Below, piece after piece: positions 36,285-44,660 of a DNA stretch of 64,000 nt (positions are counted from its first letter, which is position 1; each line of letters opens with the position of its first letter). The notes under the pieces were generated by a model. That model saw nothing but the letters and a program-made list of their open reading frames with translations. It did no database searches and was not told the DNA's origin. Origin of the DNA: Oxalobacteraceae bacterium (GTDB taxonomy: Bacteria; Pseudomonadota; Gammaproteobacteria; Burkholderiales; Burkholderiaceae_D). The position numbers and the translations under genes are program-made. The stretch is taken from assembly GCA_021151485.1 (NCBI GenBank), contig JAGKXB010000003.1:23949-87948 (forward strand), given 5' to 3'.

Positions 36285-38714
36285 CTAATTGATACTTTTC
36301 AGGTAGGTTCGATAACCAATTTCGGAAACGTTTGAGCTGATTGAGCGTAATCTGTCAGAGGGTGATGAAGTGTGGGGTAGCATCAAATAATTCTTGCCGT
36401 TTTCTTGCCTTAGGACGTAGCCCAAATCTAATAAGCCAGCTACTTCAAGGGCATACCAGCTTGGTCTATCTTCACCGGAATGCCATAGGGATGATATGTG
36501 TGATGGATCAGTATCAGGAAGTGGTTTGATTGCTTCTAGAAACGTTCTGCTATCCATTGTTGTGATGGAGAATCGCTCCCAAATTGCTTCAGGGAAAGCT
36601 GTTTCTAGCCAAAAACGAGCACCACGGAATGCTCCGCCTTCAATAAAAGCTTGATTGACGCCCCAGGACCAGACCCCCACATCTAAAATGCAATAATTTT
36701 CTTTCGAGCCAGCGATGGCTCGGCGATTCCCAAGAGCAATATCCTGCCGGTTCTTACGAATACGTTCGAATTGAGCATCAGCCGCCTCCTTAAATTGTGT
36801 GTTGGCACCTTCAAGTAAATCATGGTGGATATCGTCCCAGTAACTTTGGATATTTGCTCGTTTAGGATCTATTTTTTTGGGATGCAGCCAGGTATTCAGT
36901 ACATGTAATGCATGTGTTTTTTCTTCCCCTGCGTCAGCTTGACGATACTTTTCTATGACTAAGTTGGCTTTATGTTCTGCTTCTTTTTGCAGAATAGTTG
37001 TGTATGTGAATTTGATCAGAGGTAACGAAGGTGTGATTTGGGGAGTTGTTTGGGACTGTATATTTGATCTCGCTGCAGTTTGCGGTTTTAAGCCCTTCTT
37101 TTTATTTTCTAAGATTAATTGATCATCATAAAAATCGATGAAATTAACGCACCATGGAAAATAAGCGAGGTGATCTGGATGCTTGGGGTCGGTAGCAATC
37201 ATGCCGCGTTGAACGGCATAAATCGTCCCATCTTGCGTAAAGTAAATGCCGCCTGAACTGCCATTTGAAGCATGATGTCCGGTTTTTATATGGTCGTGTC
37301 CTATTTGTATTGGCAAGCCGACATAAAATTCCGAGGATCGATTGGCTACTTCATCACGTTCTCTTAAAACGGTTTTGTCCTGCACCGTGAAATGACGATT
37401 TCTGGTTGGAGAGGTAACCTTCAAGGTAACTTTGTCGGCAGTATCAGCATAGGCATTAACACCGATTACTTTCGCATCTTGAATGACACCATGTGTTTTG
37501 CCGTTATTCCAGAATAGTAGTTTGTTTGTTAATGCTTGCAGCTTATGTCCGCAACGCTTGATAAGGTCGGTTAATTTTCTGGGGCGCATTGCCATTTCTG
37601 ACATTTTTAAATGCGATCCTGCTGAATATCCCAGAAAATAAAGTTCGGTCGCACCATCAAGCGTGGTGGGGATTTTTAAGGGGGTATAGCCATATATTTT
37701 CCCTGGAGAATTGGCTAATTCCAGAATAATAAAATCTCCGCCAGCGCCGCAAACCAACCCTTGTTGCTGTGCGATTTCACTGTCTGCCGTATGTGTTTTT
37801 AGAACAGCAAACACTTCTCCTTTCATCCCTGCCTCGTGGGCGCCAAACACGACCGAATGATGGCTGTTTTCCTGGATGCAATGGTGTGAAGTTAAAAACA
37901 AATTAGGTGCGATTAGGATGCCAGAACCGTTTCCTTGTTGTGATTTGATGTGATTGTTTGTAATCACTTTTCCTGTTTGTTGCTGTTTTGCACGCAGCAT
38001 GTGTGCTACTGAGTCGGTGACACGGCTTTCAATTAAAGAAATGCCTCGGTTGTGTATCGGCTGACGATATGGTGGTTTTTCTTTTGATGGCGTTTGGCAT
38101 TCATATTCATCGAGGTTAGGAAACGGTAATGTGCCAGCTGACAAAGAGCGTCTTAGTGGGGTTGGGTAAGGTGGTGTTGAAAGATGGGAGGATGGTGTAG
38201 ATGGAGAGCAAGTGGGCGGTGTTTCTAAATCCCCCGCAAACAATCCTAAACGAGCTGGTGTAAGGGGGGGAGTGGGGGAGGATGGATTTTTTTTCTGTAC
38301 ATGGTGATCGTTATCATATTTTTCTGGAACAAGAGCATGTAGCAATTCGTTATTGCCCGTTGTTTCATACAGACATTGCGCGATATCTTTGATCGATCTT
38401 CCATCATAAATGGGGTCCTCAACTGAGAATTTATCTCCCATGAGTTTTTCAGCAAGTATGGTTTTGATTGTTGGATTAGGTGAGTCTGAACTAGATGACA
38501 TCAGGGTTGTGATGATTAATTCCTGTGTGCTAGAGGCTAATTCTTCTTTGGGATGCGCTTGCAGTATTGTTGTAATGGCACCACTGTCATTGTTTGAGAT
38601 TGCAGACTCAAGTTGACGATTGAAATTGGTCGATTGATCAGGCAGGTCTCTTGCTTTAGTTAAAGAATGTAAAGCATATAAAGAATCAATATTCGTAGCG
38701 ATGGTTGAAGTCAT
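36285..38714 (-). CDS. Large trypsin-fold protein without signal peptide, possible T3SS effector
   Basis: 809 residues from the ATG at 38714 (MTSTIATNIDSLYALHSL). The frame is open further upstream, but that part runs into the divergent cytochrome gene and is not needed. Residues 1-135 are helical (QLESAISNNDSGAITTILQAHP; ankyrin-like pitch), 140-220 are Pro/Ser/Thr-rich, 225-520 hold a trypsin-like fold with GSGILIAPNLFLTSHHC (His278), GGDFIILEL (Asp327) and GSSGGIYF (Ser487), and 565-809 are unknown, with conserved-looking aromatic parts. No export signal is visible, which for a protease suggests T3SS or other non-Sec export, or an intracellular role. I know no family with this layout. Confidence 0.75.
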   Translation of the reverse strand: MTSTIATNIDSLYALHSLTKARDLPDQSTNFNRQLESAISNNDSGAITTILQAHPKEELASSTQELIITTLMSSSSDSPNPTIKTILAEKLMGDKFSVEDPIYDGRSIKDIAQCLYETTGNNELLHALVPEKYDNDHHVQKKNPSSPTPPLTPARLGLFAGDLETPPTCSPSTPSSHLSTPPYPTPLRRSLSAGTLPFPNLDEYECQTPSKEKPPYRQPIHNRGISLIESRVTDSVAHMLRAKQQQTGKVITNNHIKSQQGNGSGILIAPNLFLTSHHCIQENSHHSVVFGAHEAGMKGEVFAVLKTHTADSEIAQQQGLVCGAGGDFIILELANSPGKIYGYTPLKIPTTLDGATELYFLGYSAGSHLKMSEMAMRPRKLTDLIKRCGHKLQALTNKLLFWNNGKTHGVIQDAKVIGVNAYADTADKVTLKVTSPTRNRHFTVQDKTVLRERDEVANRSSEFYVGLPIQIGHDHIKTGHHASNGSSGGIYFTQDGTIYAVQRGMIATDPKHPDHLAYFPWCVNFIDFYDDQLILENKKKGLKPQTAARSNIQSQTTPQITPSLPLIKFTYTTILQKEAEHKANLVIEKYRQADAGEEKTHALHVLNTWLHPKKIDPKRANIQSYWDDIHHDLLEGANTQFKEAADAQFERIRKNRQDIALGNRRAIAGSKENYCILDVGVWSWGVNQAFIEGGAFRGARFWLETAFPEAIWERFSITTMDSRTFLEAIKPLPDTDPSHISSLWHSGEDRPSWYALEVAGLLDLGYVLRQENGKNYLMLPHTSSPSDRLRSISSNVSEIGYRTYLKSIN

Positions 38715-38760
38715 ATAGGGATTCGTATGTTGGGTTTGAATGAGAACAAAAATGAATGCA

Positions 38761-38789
38761 TGGACGATAAACAAGTATTTTGCTAGAAT
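38761..38789 (+). promoter_or_regulatory. Possible promoter of the two cytochrome genes
   Basis: TGGACG (38761-38766), 17 bases, TAGAAT (38784-38789), about 47 bases before the ATG of the first cytochrome gene. The -10 is good, the -35 weak. Confidence 0.4.
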
Positions 38790-38835
38790 TACGCGCCGTT
38801 TGGCGTCTCGATTTTCTCTTATTACCCTCGTTATT

Positions 38836-39165
38836 ATGAAAAAATTCTTTGCACTTCTCGTGCTTGCTGGTTTGGCCAATGTTGCCCATATTGCGCATGC
38901 AGCGGATGTTGTTGGTGATGCCAAGGCTGCCACGAACAAGGTTGCTATGTGTATCGGTTGCCATGGTATTCCAGGATATAAAGCAACTTTTCCTGAGATT
39001 TATCAAGTTCCCATGCTCGGCGGACAGTCAGCAAAGTATCTTGAAAATGCTCTCAAAGCTTATCAAAAAGGTGAGCGTAAGCATCTTTCTATGCGTGGTA
39101 TTGCAGCGAGCTTGTCTGATCAGGATATAGCAGATCTTGCTGCTTATTATTCGCAGCAAAAATAA
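38836..39165 (+). CDS. Class I cytochrome c (c553/c4-like), first of a pair
   Basis: 109 residues from the ATG at 38836, which starts a signal peptide (MKKFFALLVLAGLANVAHIAHA); a longer frame upstream has no such start. Haem motif CIGCH, then the C-terminal pattern MRGIAASLSDQDIADLAAYYSQQ with the axial Met in LSMRG. Periplasmic electron carrier, close in size to single-haem c553; with its neighbour it resembles the two halves of cytochrome c4. The next gene starts 14 bases on. Confidence 0.85.
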   Translation: MKKFFALLVLAGLANVAHIAHAADVVGDAKAATNKVAMCIGCHGIPGYKATFPEIYQVPMLGGQSAKYLENALKAYQKGERKHLSMRGIAASLSDQDIADLAAYYSQQK

Positions 39166-39179
39166 GGGAATTATTGATT

Positions 39180-39539
39180 ATGAAGATGAATAAAAGTTTC
39201 ATTCTGGCAGGATTGTTGTTGTCCGCTACGTTTGCATTACAGGCTCATGCGGCGGCGAATGTTGCTGCTGGGAAATTGGCAGTTGAGAAAAGTAACTGTG
39301 CTTCTTGTCATGGTGCAAATTTTAATGATCCAGTTGACCCTAGCTATCCAAAATTAGCAGGCCAGCATCGTGATTATTTGGAGCATGCTTTGATTGCTTA
39401 TCAACGTGGTGGTGATGCAGCAAATGGTCGCTCCAATGCCATCATGGGTGGTCAGGTTAAGGCCTTATCACGTCAGGATATCCGTAACATTGCTGCTTAT
39501 TTGCATAGCTTGCCTTCCTCTTTGGTGTTGCGTAAATAA
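39180..39539 (+). CDS. Class I cytochrome c, second of a pair
   Basis: 119 residues from the ATG at 39180, with AGGGA upstream; a TTG two codons earlier and an ATG two codons later also fit. Signal peptide MKMNKSFILAGLLLSATFALQAHA, haem motif CASCH, and the end MGGQVKALSRQDIRNIAAYLHSLPS with the axial Met in IMGGQ. A paralogue of the gene before it: both share the spacing from haem to Met and the LS-x-QDI motif. Likely cotranscribed, and probably donors to a terminal oxidase. Confidence 0.85.
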   Translation: MKMNKSFILAGLLLSATFALQAHAAANVAAGKLAVEKSNCASCHGANFNDPVDPSYPKLAGQHRDYLEHALIAYQRGGDAANGRSNAIMGGQVKALSRQDIRNIAAYLHSLPSSLVLRK

Positions 39540-39558
39540 GTACGTAAGAAGCAAACAA

Positions 39559-39588
39559 TAAAAAACCAGGGGCAACCTGGTTTTTTTT
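39559..39588. terminator. Terminator after the cytochrome pair
   Basis: CCAGG (39566-39570) and CCTGG (39576-39580) with flanking A and T runs (eight T after the stem) make a strong rho-independent terminator between convergent units; the A run serves the minus strand. Confidence 0.85.
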
Positions 39589-39610
39589 CGTCTATAGAAA
39601 TTAATGCATA

Positions 39611-40033
39611 TCAACGCTGTTTAATGCACTCAATATACGCGGCGCCATCTGGTGGCAAACCCGTACGTTGTGCCGTCCACATCATTTGTCCCAAACATTC
39701 CATGATGTGATGATGCGCTTCATGTTCTGAATCGAGACGCTGCGATAATTTGATGAATGCAGTCCGTATGCCTGGTGGTTGATCGATAGAAATTTGTTCT
39801 GCGATCGACAAATGCATCGCCAAATGTAGAAACGGGTTGCTGATGCCATTTTCAACCGAATAATCAGCATGGATGGCTGATTCCATATCTTCCAATGTGC
39901 TCGTATATTCTGGATGTTGTTTGATCCAATCGGATGCGATGATTTCGATGGGAGTCAGGATTTCATGCGCGCGATGTTTGCGATACGTTTCGCAAAAAAA
40001 ACGGCGCACGTCTTGTTGTGAAGGGTTAAACAT
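39611..40033 (-). CDS. DUF1841 family protein
   Basis: 140 residues. MFNPSQQDVRRFFCETYRKHR at the start and NPFLHLAMHLSIAEQISIDQPPGIR in the middle are the family signature, and a His-rich HEAHHHIMECLGQMMW follows. Conserved in beta- and gammaproteobacteria, function unknown. The His/Glu cluster might bind metal. It follows nth with a 3-base gap, so both are probably in one operon. Confidence 0.88.
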   Translation of the reverse strand: MFNPSQQDVRRFFCETYRKHRAHEILTPIEIIASDWIKQHPEYTSTLEDMESAIHADYSVENGISNPFLHLAMHLSIAEQISIDQPPGIRTAFIKLSQRLDSEHEAHHHIMECLGQMMWTAQRTGLPPDGAAYIECIKQR

Positions 40034-40036
40034 GGC

Positions 40037-40693
40037 TTATTTGGGTGTGGATATAGGGGGCGTCGGCGTTTTGGATTTGTATTCGCATAAATCCATCACC
40101 ATGCAATTCCAGCATTGTGGGTTACGCGCAGTGCAGGTGTAACGTCCATGCAGAATCAGCCAATGGTGCGCATCAAGCTGAAATTCTTTAGGAATCACCT
40201 TCATCAATTTTTGTTCAACGATATCAACATTTTTACCCGGTGCGATGTTGGTGCGATTGGAGACGCGGAAGATATGTGTATCGACGGCGATGGTAGGTTG
40301 GCCGAAAGCGGTATTTAAAACAACATTCGCTGTTTTACGGCCTACGCCAGGCAATCCCTGTAATTGTTCGCGCGTGCGTGGGACTTCGCCTTGATATTTC
40401 TCTAGCAAAATTTGGCAGGTTGCGATGGTGTTTTTGGCTTTATTGCGAAATAAGCCTATCGTTTGAATATACGGCGTCAATCCTTCCACACCCAAGGCCA
40501 GTATGCTGCTGGGCGTATTGGCAACGGGGAATAATTTGCGCGTTGCTTTGTTCACCGACACATCGGTTGCCTGGGCTGACAGCATGACAGCAATCAATAA
40601 TTCAAATGGCGTGTTGTATTCAAGTTCTGTGGTGGGATGTGGATTGGCGACTTGGAAGCGCTCGAACATCTCGCGACGTTTGTTGGCATTCAT
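40037..40693 (-). CDS. nth: Endonuclease III
   Basis: 218 residues; DNA glycosylase/AP lyase of base excision repair acting on oxidised pyrimidines. LPGVGRKTANVVLNTAFGQPTIAVDTHIFRVSNR contains the helix-hairpin-helix, the catalytic Lys and the Asp. Four Cys in the C-terminal part (CTARNPQCWNCMVMDLC, spacing C-x6-C-x2-C-x5-C) hold the [4Fe-4S] cluster. It lies 5 bases from rsxB, an arrangement also seen with rnf genes in other bacteria. Confidence 0.96.
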   Translation of the reverse strand: MNANKRREMFERFQVANPHPTTELEYNTPFELLIAVMLSAQATDVSVNKATRKLFPVANTPSSILALGVEGLTPYIQTIGLFRNKAKNTIATCQILLEKYQGEVPRTREQLQGLPGVGRKTANVVLNTAFGQPTIAVDTHIFRVSNRTNIAPGKNVDIVEQKLMKVIPKEFQLDAHHWLILHGRYTCTARNPQCWNCMVMDLCEYKSKTPTPPISTPK

Positions 40694-40698
40694 AGATT

Positions 40699-41385
40699 TT
40701 ATTTGTTGAATGTTTCTTTTTGTGCTGCTTCTTTTTTTAATCGCGCACGTTCCAAAGCGGCTTGAATGATGGCTTTTTTGCGTTCTTGCTCACTTTTTTC
40801 TTCTGGCGTGATGCTAGTTTCTGCTTCGACGGTTTTGAGCTTATCTAATGCTTTGGCTGCCAAGCGTGCATCATTTGCCTGTTTTTCGTATTCCAAGCGC
40901 GCGTTGCGGCGCGTGTAGCGGGTACGTGCTTGCTCTGCTTGTTGCTCAGACCATGCTGCCCATCCGGTTTTGCCATCACTGATAGGAATCATCGTGATGC
41001 AATCGACTGGGCATGGGGCGACGCATAAATCACAGCCTGTGCAGAGGTCTGATAAGACCGTGTGCATTTGTTTGGCGCTGCCGATAATGGCGTCAACCGG
41101 ACAAGCCTGTATGCACAATGTGCAACCGATGCAGAATGTTTCGTCTATCACTGCGACTGGGCGCTCGCGCTCAACGCCATTGGATGGGTTGAGTGGAATG
41201 ACTTTTTTTCCCAATAAATGTGCTAGCCGCGCGACTCCTTCTTCGCCACCGGGTGGACATTGATTGTAGTTGGCCTCTCCATCAGCGATGGCATGTGCAT
41301 AATCCCGGCAGCAGGGATAAGAGCATTTGGTGCACTGTGTCTGCGGTAGCAGGTCTTGGATTTGATCAGCGAGAGATTTTGACAA
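40699..41385 (-). CDS. rsxB: RnfB/RsxB-type ferredoxin
   Basis: 228 residues. An N-terminal four-Cys cluster motif ([31 protein letters not shown]) and two ferredoxin motifs ([14 protein letters not shown] and [14 protein letters not shown]), then a charged Ala/Lys/Glu-rich helical tail. Unlike RnfB of full complexes it lacks a clear N-terminal membrane anchor, and no other rnf/rsx gene is here. Probably a cytoplasmic electron carrier; in betaproteobacteria it commonly occurs alone next to nth. Confidence 0.88.
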   Translation of the reverse strand: MSKSLADQIQDLLPQTQCTKCSYPCCRDYAHAIADGEANYNQCPPGGEEGVARLAHLLGKKVIPLNPSNGVERERPVAVIDETFCIGCTLCIQACPVDAIIGSAKQMHTVLSDLCTGCDLCVAPCPVDCITMIPISDGKTGWAAWSEQQAEQARTRYTRRNARLEYEKQANDARLAAKALDKLKTVEAETSITPEEKSEQERKKAIIQAALERARLKKEAAQKETFNK

Positions 41386-41393
41386 GATCGGAT

Positions 41394-42611
41394 TTAAGAA
41401 TAAGTTTTGATAAAGTTTTCAACACGGGGATAAATGACTTCACGCCATTTTCTTCCAGAAAAAATACCGTAGTGACCGCATTCCGGTGCCATGAAATGTT
41501 GCTTCATGGAAGTTGGAATATTTTTACATAACTCGTGTGCGGCCTGTGTTTGTCCGGGGCCGGAAATGTCATCCAATTCGCCTTCAATCGTGAATAAAGC
41601 GACATTGTTGATATCTTGTGGACGCACTAGCTGTCCATCTACTTTCCATGTGCCGCGTGGTAGATTGAATTCTTGAAATACGGTTTTAATCGTGTCCAAA
41701 TAGTACTCAGCTGGCATGTCGAGGACAGCATTGTATTCATCATAAAATTGACGATGCTCTTCAGCTGATTTTTCATCACCTTCGATCAGATGCATAAAAA
41801 AATCTTGGTGACTTTGTGCATGACGTCCGGGATTCATCGCAATAAATCCAGCATGTTGTAAAAAGCCGGGGTAAACCTGACGTCCAAAACCTGGGAAGTT
41901 GGCAGGAACGCCGTAAATAACGTTATTTTCAAACCATGACAGTTTTTTTTCTGTGGCTAAATTATTTACGCCAGTTGGAGACTTCCGTGGGTCGATAGGC
42001 CCACCCATCATAGTCATTGTTTTGGGCAGCCTAGGATCTTTTTCCGTTGCCATGAGCGAAACGGCAGCCAGCACAGGGACAGTTGGCTGGCAGACTGAGA
42101 TGACGTGCAAATCAGGCCCAAGCAGTCTAATAAACTCTTGCACGTAGCGAATGTAATCATGCAAATGAAACGGTCCAACTGAGGAGGGAATCATCCGTGC
42201 ATCAATCCAGTCAGTGATATATACATCATGCTTTGGTAGCAAAGTACGTACGGTATCGCGCAAAAGGGTGGCATGATGGCCAGACAAAGGTGCGACCAAT
42301 AAGACTTTTGCTTGTGGCGATCTGTGGATTTTCTGGAAATGAATCAGATTGCAAAACGGTTTTGCTAAGACATTGACTTCATGAACAGCGGTAGTTTTGC
42401 CATTAACTAATGTAGATTGAATGTTGAATGCAGGTTTTTCATAATCCTTGCCCAACCGATACATTAGCTCGTAAGCGGCAGCGATGCGTTGTGCAAACGG
42501 AGCATGTGCAAATGGTGAAACTGGATTGGTGAATAATTTAGCGGCTGTCTCAGCCCATTGTGTGAAAGGAGCTAAGAGGGCTCGCTGCATTTCATGAAGT
42601 TGGTAAAGCAT
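41394..42611 (-). CDS. phaZ: Intracellular polyhydroxyalkanoate depolymerase
   Basis: 405 residues from the second of two adjacent ATG codons (42611), which has AAGGA at good distance; a longer frame to 42647 is unlikely. The start [21 protein letters not shown] is the family form. The nucleophile is the Cys in [18 protein letters not shown], where lipases have Ser, and a [23 protein letters not shown] motif with the His ends the protein. It breaks down PHB granules in the cell, so the organism stores PHA. Confidence 0.93.
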   Translation of the reverse strand: MLYQLHEMQRALLAPFTQWAETAAKLFTNPVSPFAHAPFAQRIAAAYELMYRLGKDYEKPAFNIQSTLVNGKTTAVHEVNVLAKPFCNLIHFQKIHRSPQAKVLLVAPLSGHHATLLRDTVRTLLPKHDVYITDWIDARMIPSSVGPFHLHDYIRYVQEFIRLLGPDLHVISVCQPTVPVLAAVSLMATEKDPRLPKTMTMMGGPIDPRKSPTGVNNLATEKKLSWFENNVIYGVPANFPGFGRQVYPGFLQHAGFIAMNPGRHAQSHQDFFMHLIEGDEKSAEEHRQFYDEYNAVLDMPAEYYLDTIKTVFQEFNLPRGTWKVDGQLVRPQDINNVALFTIEGELDDISGPGQTQAAHELCKNIPTSMKQHFMAPECGHYGIFSGRKWREVIYPRVENFIKTYS

Positions 42612-42793
42612 CATATTCCTTCTGTAAGCAATGCGTACTAAGCGCATTCTGCGTATTCACATGACTGCGTAAAACCAGCATTGATGCAGTGCATCATAAG
42701 CCTATTTTTAAAATTTGGCAGTGTGTAGCAGTATTTAGCAGTGTTTAAAGTGGATATGACTGTAGAGATGAATAGGCTTGTTGATTTAACCTA

Positions 42794-42878
42794 TGGTGCC
42801 CACGGAGGGACTCGAACCCCCACACCTTGCGGCACATGGACCTGAACCATGCGCGTCTACCAATTCCGCCACGTGGGC
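42794..42878 (-). tRNA. tRNA-Leu (anticodon CAG)
   Basis: 85 bases on the minus strand: acceptor GCCCACG pairing CGTGGGC, D arm TGGCGGAATTGGTAGACGCG, anticodon CAG in the loop TTCAGGT, a long variable arm (TGCCGCAAGGTG), T arm GGGGGTTCGAGTCCC and encoded CCA. Confidence 0.95.
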
Positions 42879-42913
42879 AATTGCCAAGATTGCTATGCAA
42901 TTTGCAGCGGGCG

Positions 42914-42941
42914 ATTATAGTGGAAAACCATTTTATTTCAA
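42914..42941 (-). promoter_or_regulatory. Sigma-70 promoter of tRNA-Leu(CAG)
   Basis: On the minus strand TTGAAA (42936-42941), 16 bases, TATAAT (42914-42919), with the start of the tRNA about 35 bases further. The -10 is perfect and a G+C-rich stretch follows it (CGCCCGC), as in stable-RNA promoters. Confidence 0.75.
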
Positions 42942-42990
42942 AATTTTTTATATTGGGAAATGAATGATAGTCAAGAGATGGTCCTTGACC

Positions 42991-43023
42991 CAAAAAAAAC
43001 CGAAGCTTTTAAACTTCGGTTTT
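42991..43023 (-). terminator. Terminator of the tol-pal operon
   Basis: ACCGAAG and CTTCGGT form the stem (42999-43005 and 43014-43020); on the minus strand eight T follow. It lies 81 bases after the end of cpoB and closes the ybgC-tol-pal-cpoB unit. Confidence 0.85.
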
Positions 43024-43103
43024 GAATCCACATTCTGGCAGGAAGTGGAGGAGGGGAGAACACATAAAAAATTGCTGTAAATCAATAAAATTATTGTAGG
43101 CAA

Positions 43104-43901
43104 TTATTTTAAACTTGCCAAGCGCTGTTTTGCGATTTGTGCGGCGTTGGTCCCAGGGTATTGGGCGACTAATGTTTCTAGAGATTTTTTGGCCGAATTT
43201 TTATCTTTCAGTTCGGTATAACAACTTGCAACATTTAATAAAGCATCGGCAGCTTTTGGATTGTTTGGGTAATTCTTTACGACTAATAATTGCGCCGCAA
43301 TTGCATTTTTATATTCGCGTTGCGCATAGTAAGCATTACCTAACCAGTACTGTGCAGGAGCTACATTACTCGATTGTGGGTAACGTTGGACAAAATCAAG
43401 GAATGCAGTGCTTGCATTTTTATAGTCGCCATTTTTGAAAAACGTTAAAGCGTCATCATACGATTTTTGTTCTTCTTGTTGTTTTTGTTGCGCTAATTCC
43501 CTGTTTGCCTCTTTTTCGTCTGCCGCAGCTTTTGCAGCTGTTTCGAATTTCCGTAGGCGTTCATCAAGGTCTACATAAAAATCTTTTTGACGTCGCTGTG
43601 TATTGCTTAATTCATTGGTCAGTACCTCAATATCACCACGCAACTTGGCAATGTCTTGTTGTAATTGTTCATTTTGATTGAGCAGATCAAGCGTGCCGCT
43701 TTTATCGGCTTTTTTATCTATCCGTGTGGTTATTTCAAGTTGCATGGCTTCAACTTTGCCGCGTAGTTCAATGATTGCCTTACGTGCTTCATCATCGTCA
43801 AACAAACCTGCATGGGCATGCAGTGGTGCAAAAGAAAATATGGCCAGGCAAGTAGCGATAATAGGAAATTTGAATGTGGATTGTAGAGAGCAAATCATCA
43901 T
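43104..43901 (-). CDS. cpoB: Tol-Pal cell division coordinator CpoB (YbgF)
   Basis: 265 residues. Signal peptide to about residue 31 (ending HAHAG), a coiled coil (about 40-145, RKAIIELRGKVEAMQLEITTRID...), then TPR repeats (YDDALTFFKNGDYKNASTAFLDFVQRYPQSSNVAPAQYWLGNAYYAQREYKNAIAAQLLVVKNYPNNPKAADALLNVASCYTELKDKNSAKKSLETLV). It is a periplasmic partner of TolA and PBP1B at division. Last gene of the operon; a 180-base gap with a strong hairpin separates it from pal. Confidence 0.93.
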   Translation of the reverse strand: MMICSLQSTFKFPIIATCLAIFSFAPLHAHAGLFDDDEARKAIIELRGKVEAMQLEITTRIDKKADKSGTLDLLNQNEQLQQDIAKLRGDIEVLTNELSNTQRRQKDFYVDLDERLRKFETAAKAAADEKEANRELAQQKQQEEQKSYDDALTFFKNGDYKNASTAFLDFVQRYPQSSNVAPAQYWLGNAYYAQREYKNAIAAQLLVVKNYPNNPKAADALLNVASCYTELKDKNSAKKSLETLVAQYPGTNAAQIAKQRLASLK

Positions 43902-43983
43902 TGCATCCTTAGTCTAAGGATTATTTAGGTGGTTTTTGTGGTGCGTATTGAAATCCGAGTAAATCAGAGTAGAGCAAACCGCA

Positions 43984-44030
43984 CAGAGTTGCTTTTACGA
44001 TGCAAATTAAATAATGTAAAAACAACTCTG
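43984..44030 (-). promoter_or_regulatory. Intercistronic hairpin between pal and cpoB
   Basis: CAGAGTTGCTTTTAC (43984-43998) and GTAAAAACAACTCTG (44016-44030) match at 14 of 15 positions around a 17-base loop. On the minus strand no T run follows, so it may slow RNA decay at the 3' end of pal rather than stop transcription. Pal is usually much more abundant than its neighbours. Confidence 0.5.
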
Positions 44031-44079
44031 ATTTTTACGTTTTTAAAATAAATTTAGTTATGCAATTTAATCGTTAAAT

Positions 44080-44622
44080 TTATTGATAAACAATATCTGC
44101 ACGACGGTTTTCTGCCCAGGCAGCTTCATTACTGCCCGTTGCTTTGGGTTTTTCTTTGCCGTATGAAACGGCTTCTATTTGTGCATCGGACACGCTTAAT
44201 GTTGTTAACGATTTACGTACGGCTTCTGCGCGTTTTTGTCCCAATGCCAGATTGTATTCACGACCACCACGTTCATCTGTATTGCCTTGAATAAGCACTT
44301 TCCGGTTTGTATTTTTGCTTAAATAAGCAGCGTGTGCTTCAACAACAGGCTTAAATTCGTCCTTGACGATATAACTGTCGTAGTCAAAATAAACACTGCG
44401 TTTTGCCAGGATGCCTTTAGGATCATTCAATGGATCAATGGAAGGAGCGACATCGATAGTGCTCACGGTACGTGTGTCAGGTGCTGCAGGAGTAGGGGCG
44501 GTGACTGGTGCAGCAGCTCGCTCTTCAACTTTGATTTCATCATTTTGTTTCATCGGTGTGCTGCATGCCATGAGTAAGGTGGCACTGGATATGGCAATCG
44601 CTAACATTTTGATTTTTTGCAT
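44080..44622 (-). CDS. pal: Peptidoglycan-associated lipoprotein Pal
   Basis: 180 residues from the ATG at 44622 with AGGAGAG upstream; the longer frame is not needed. Lipoprotein signal ending LLMACS (Cys about residue 20), a Pro/Ala linker, then an OmpA-type peptidoglycan-binding domain (VYFDYDSYIVKDEFKPVVEAHAAYL...IQGNTDERGGREYNLALGQKRAEAVRKSL). It ties the outer membrane to the wall and moves with TolA-TolB at constriction. Confidence 0.97.
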   Translation of the reverse strand: MQKIKMLAIAISSATLLMACSTPMKQNDEIKVEERAAAPVTAPTPAAPDTRTVSTIDVAPSIDPLNDPKGILAKRSVYFDYDSYIVKDEFKPVVEAHAAYLSKNTNRKVLIQGNTDERGGREYNLALGQKRAEAVRKSLTTLSVSDAQIEAVSYGKEKPKATGSNEAAWAENRRADIVYQ

Positions 44623-44660
44623 TGACTTCTCTCCTTGTGTGAAATGAACTACTTGGTTTT

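Noticed and set aside
38715..38939. Open upstream extension (75 residues) of the trypsin-fold protein
   Set aside because: It overlaps the start of the divergent cytochrome c gene in antisense, has no ribosome site, and its predicted residues mirror the cytochrome signal peptide. The ATG at 38714 is the better start.
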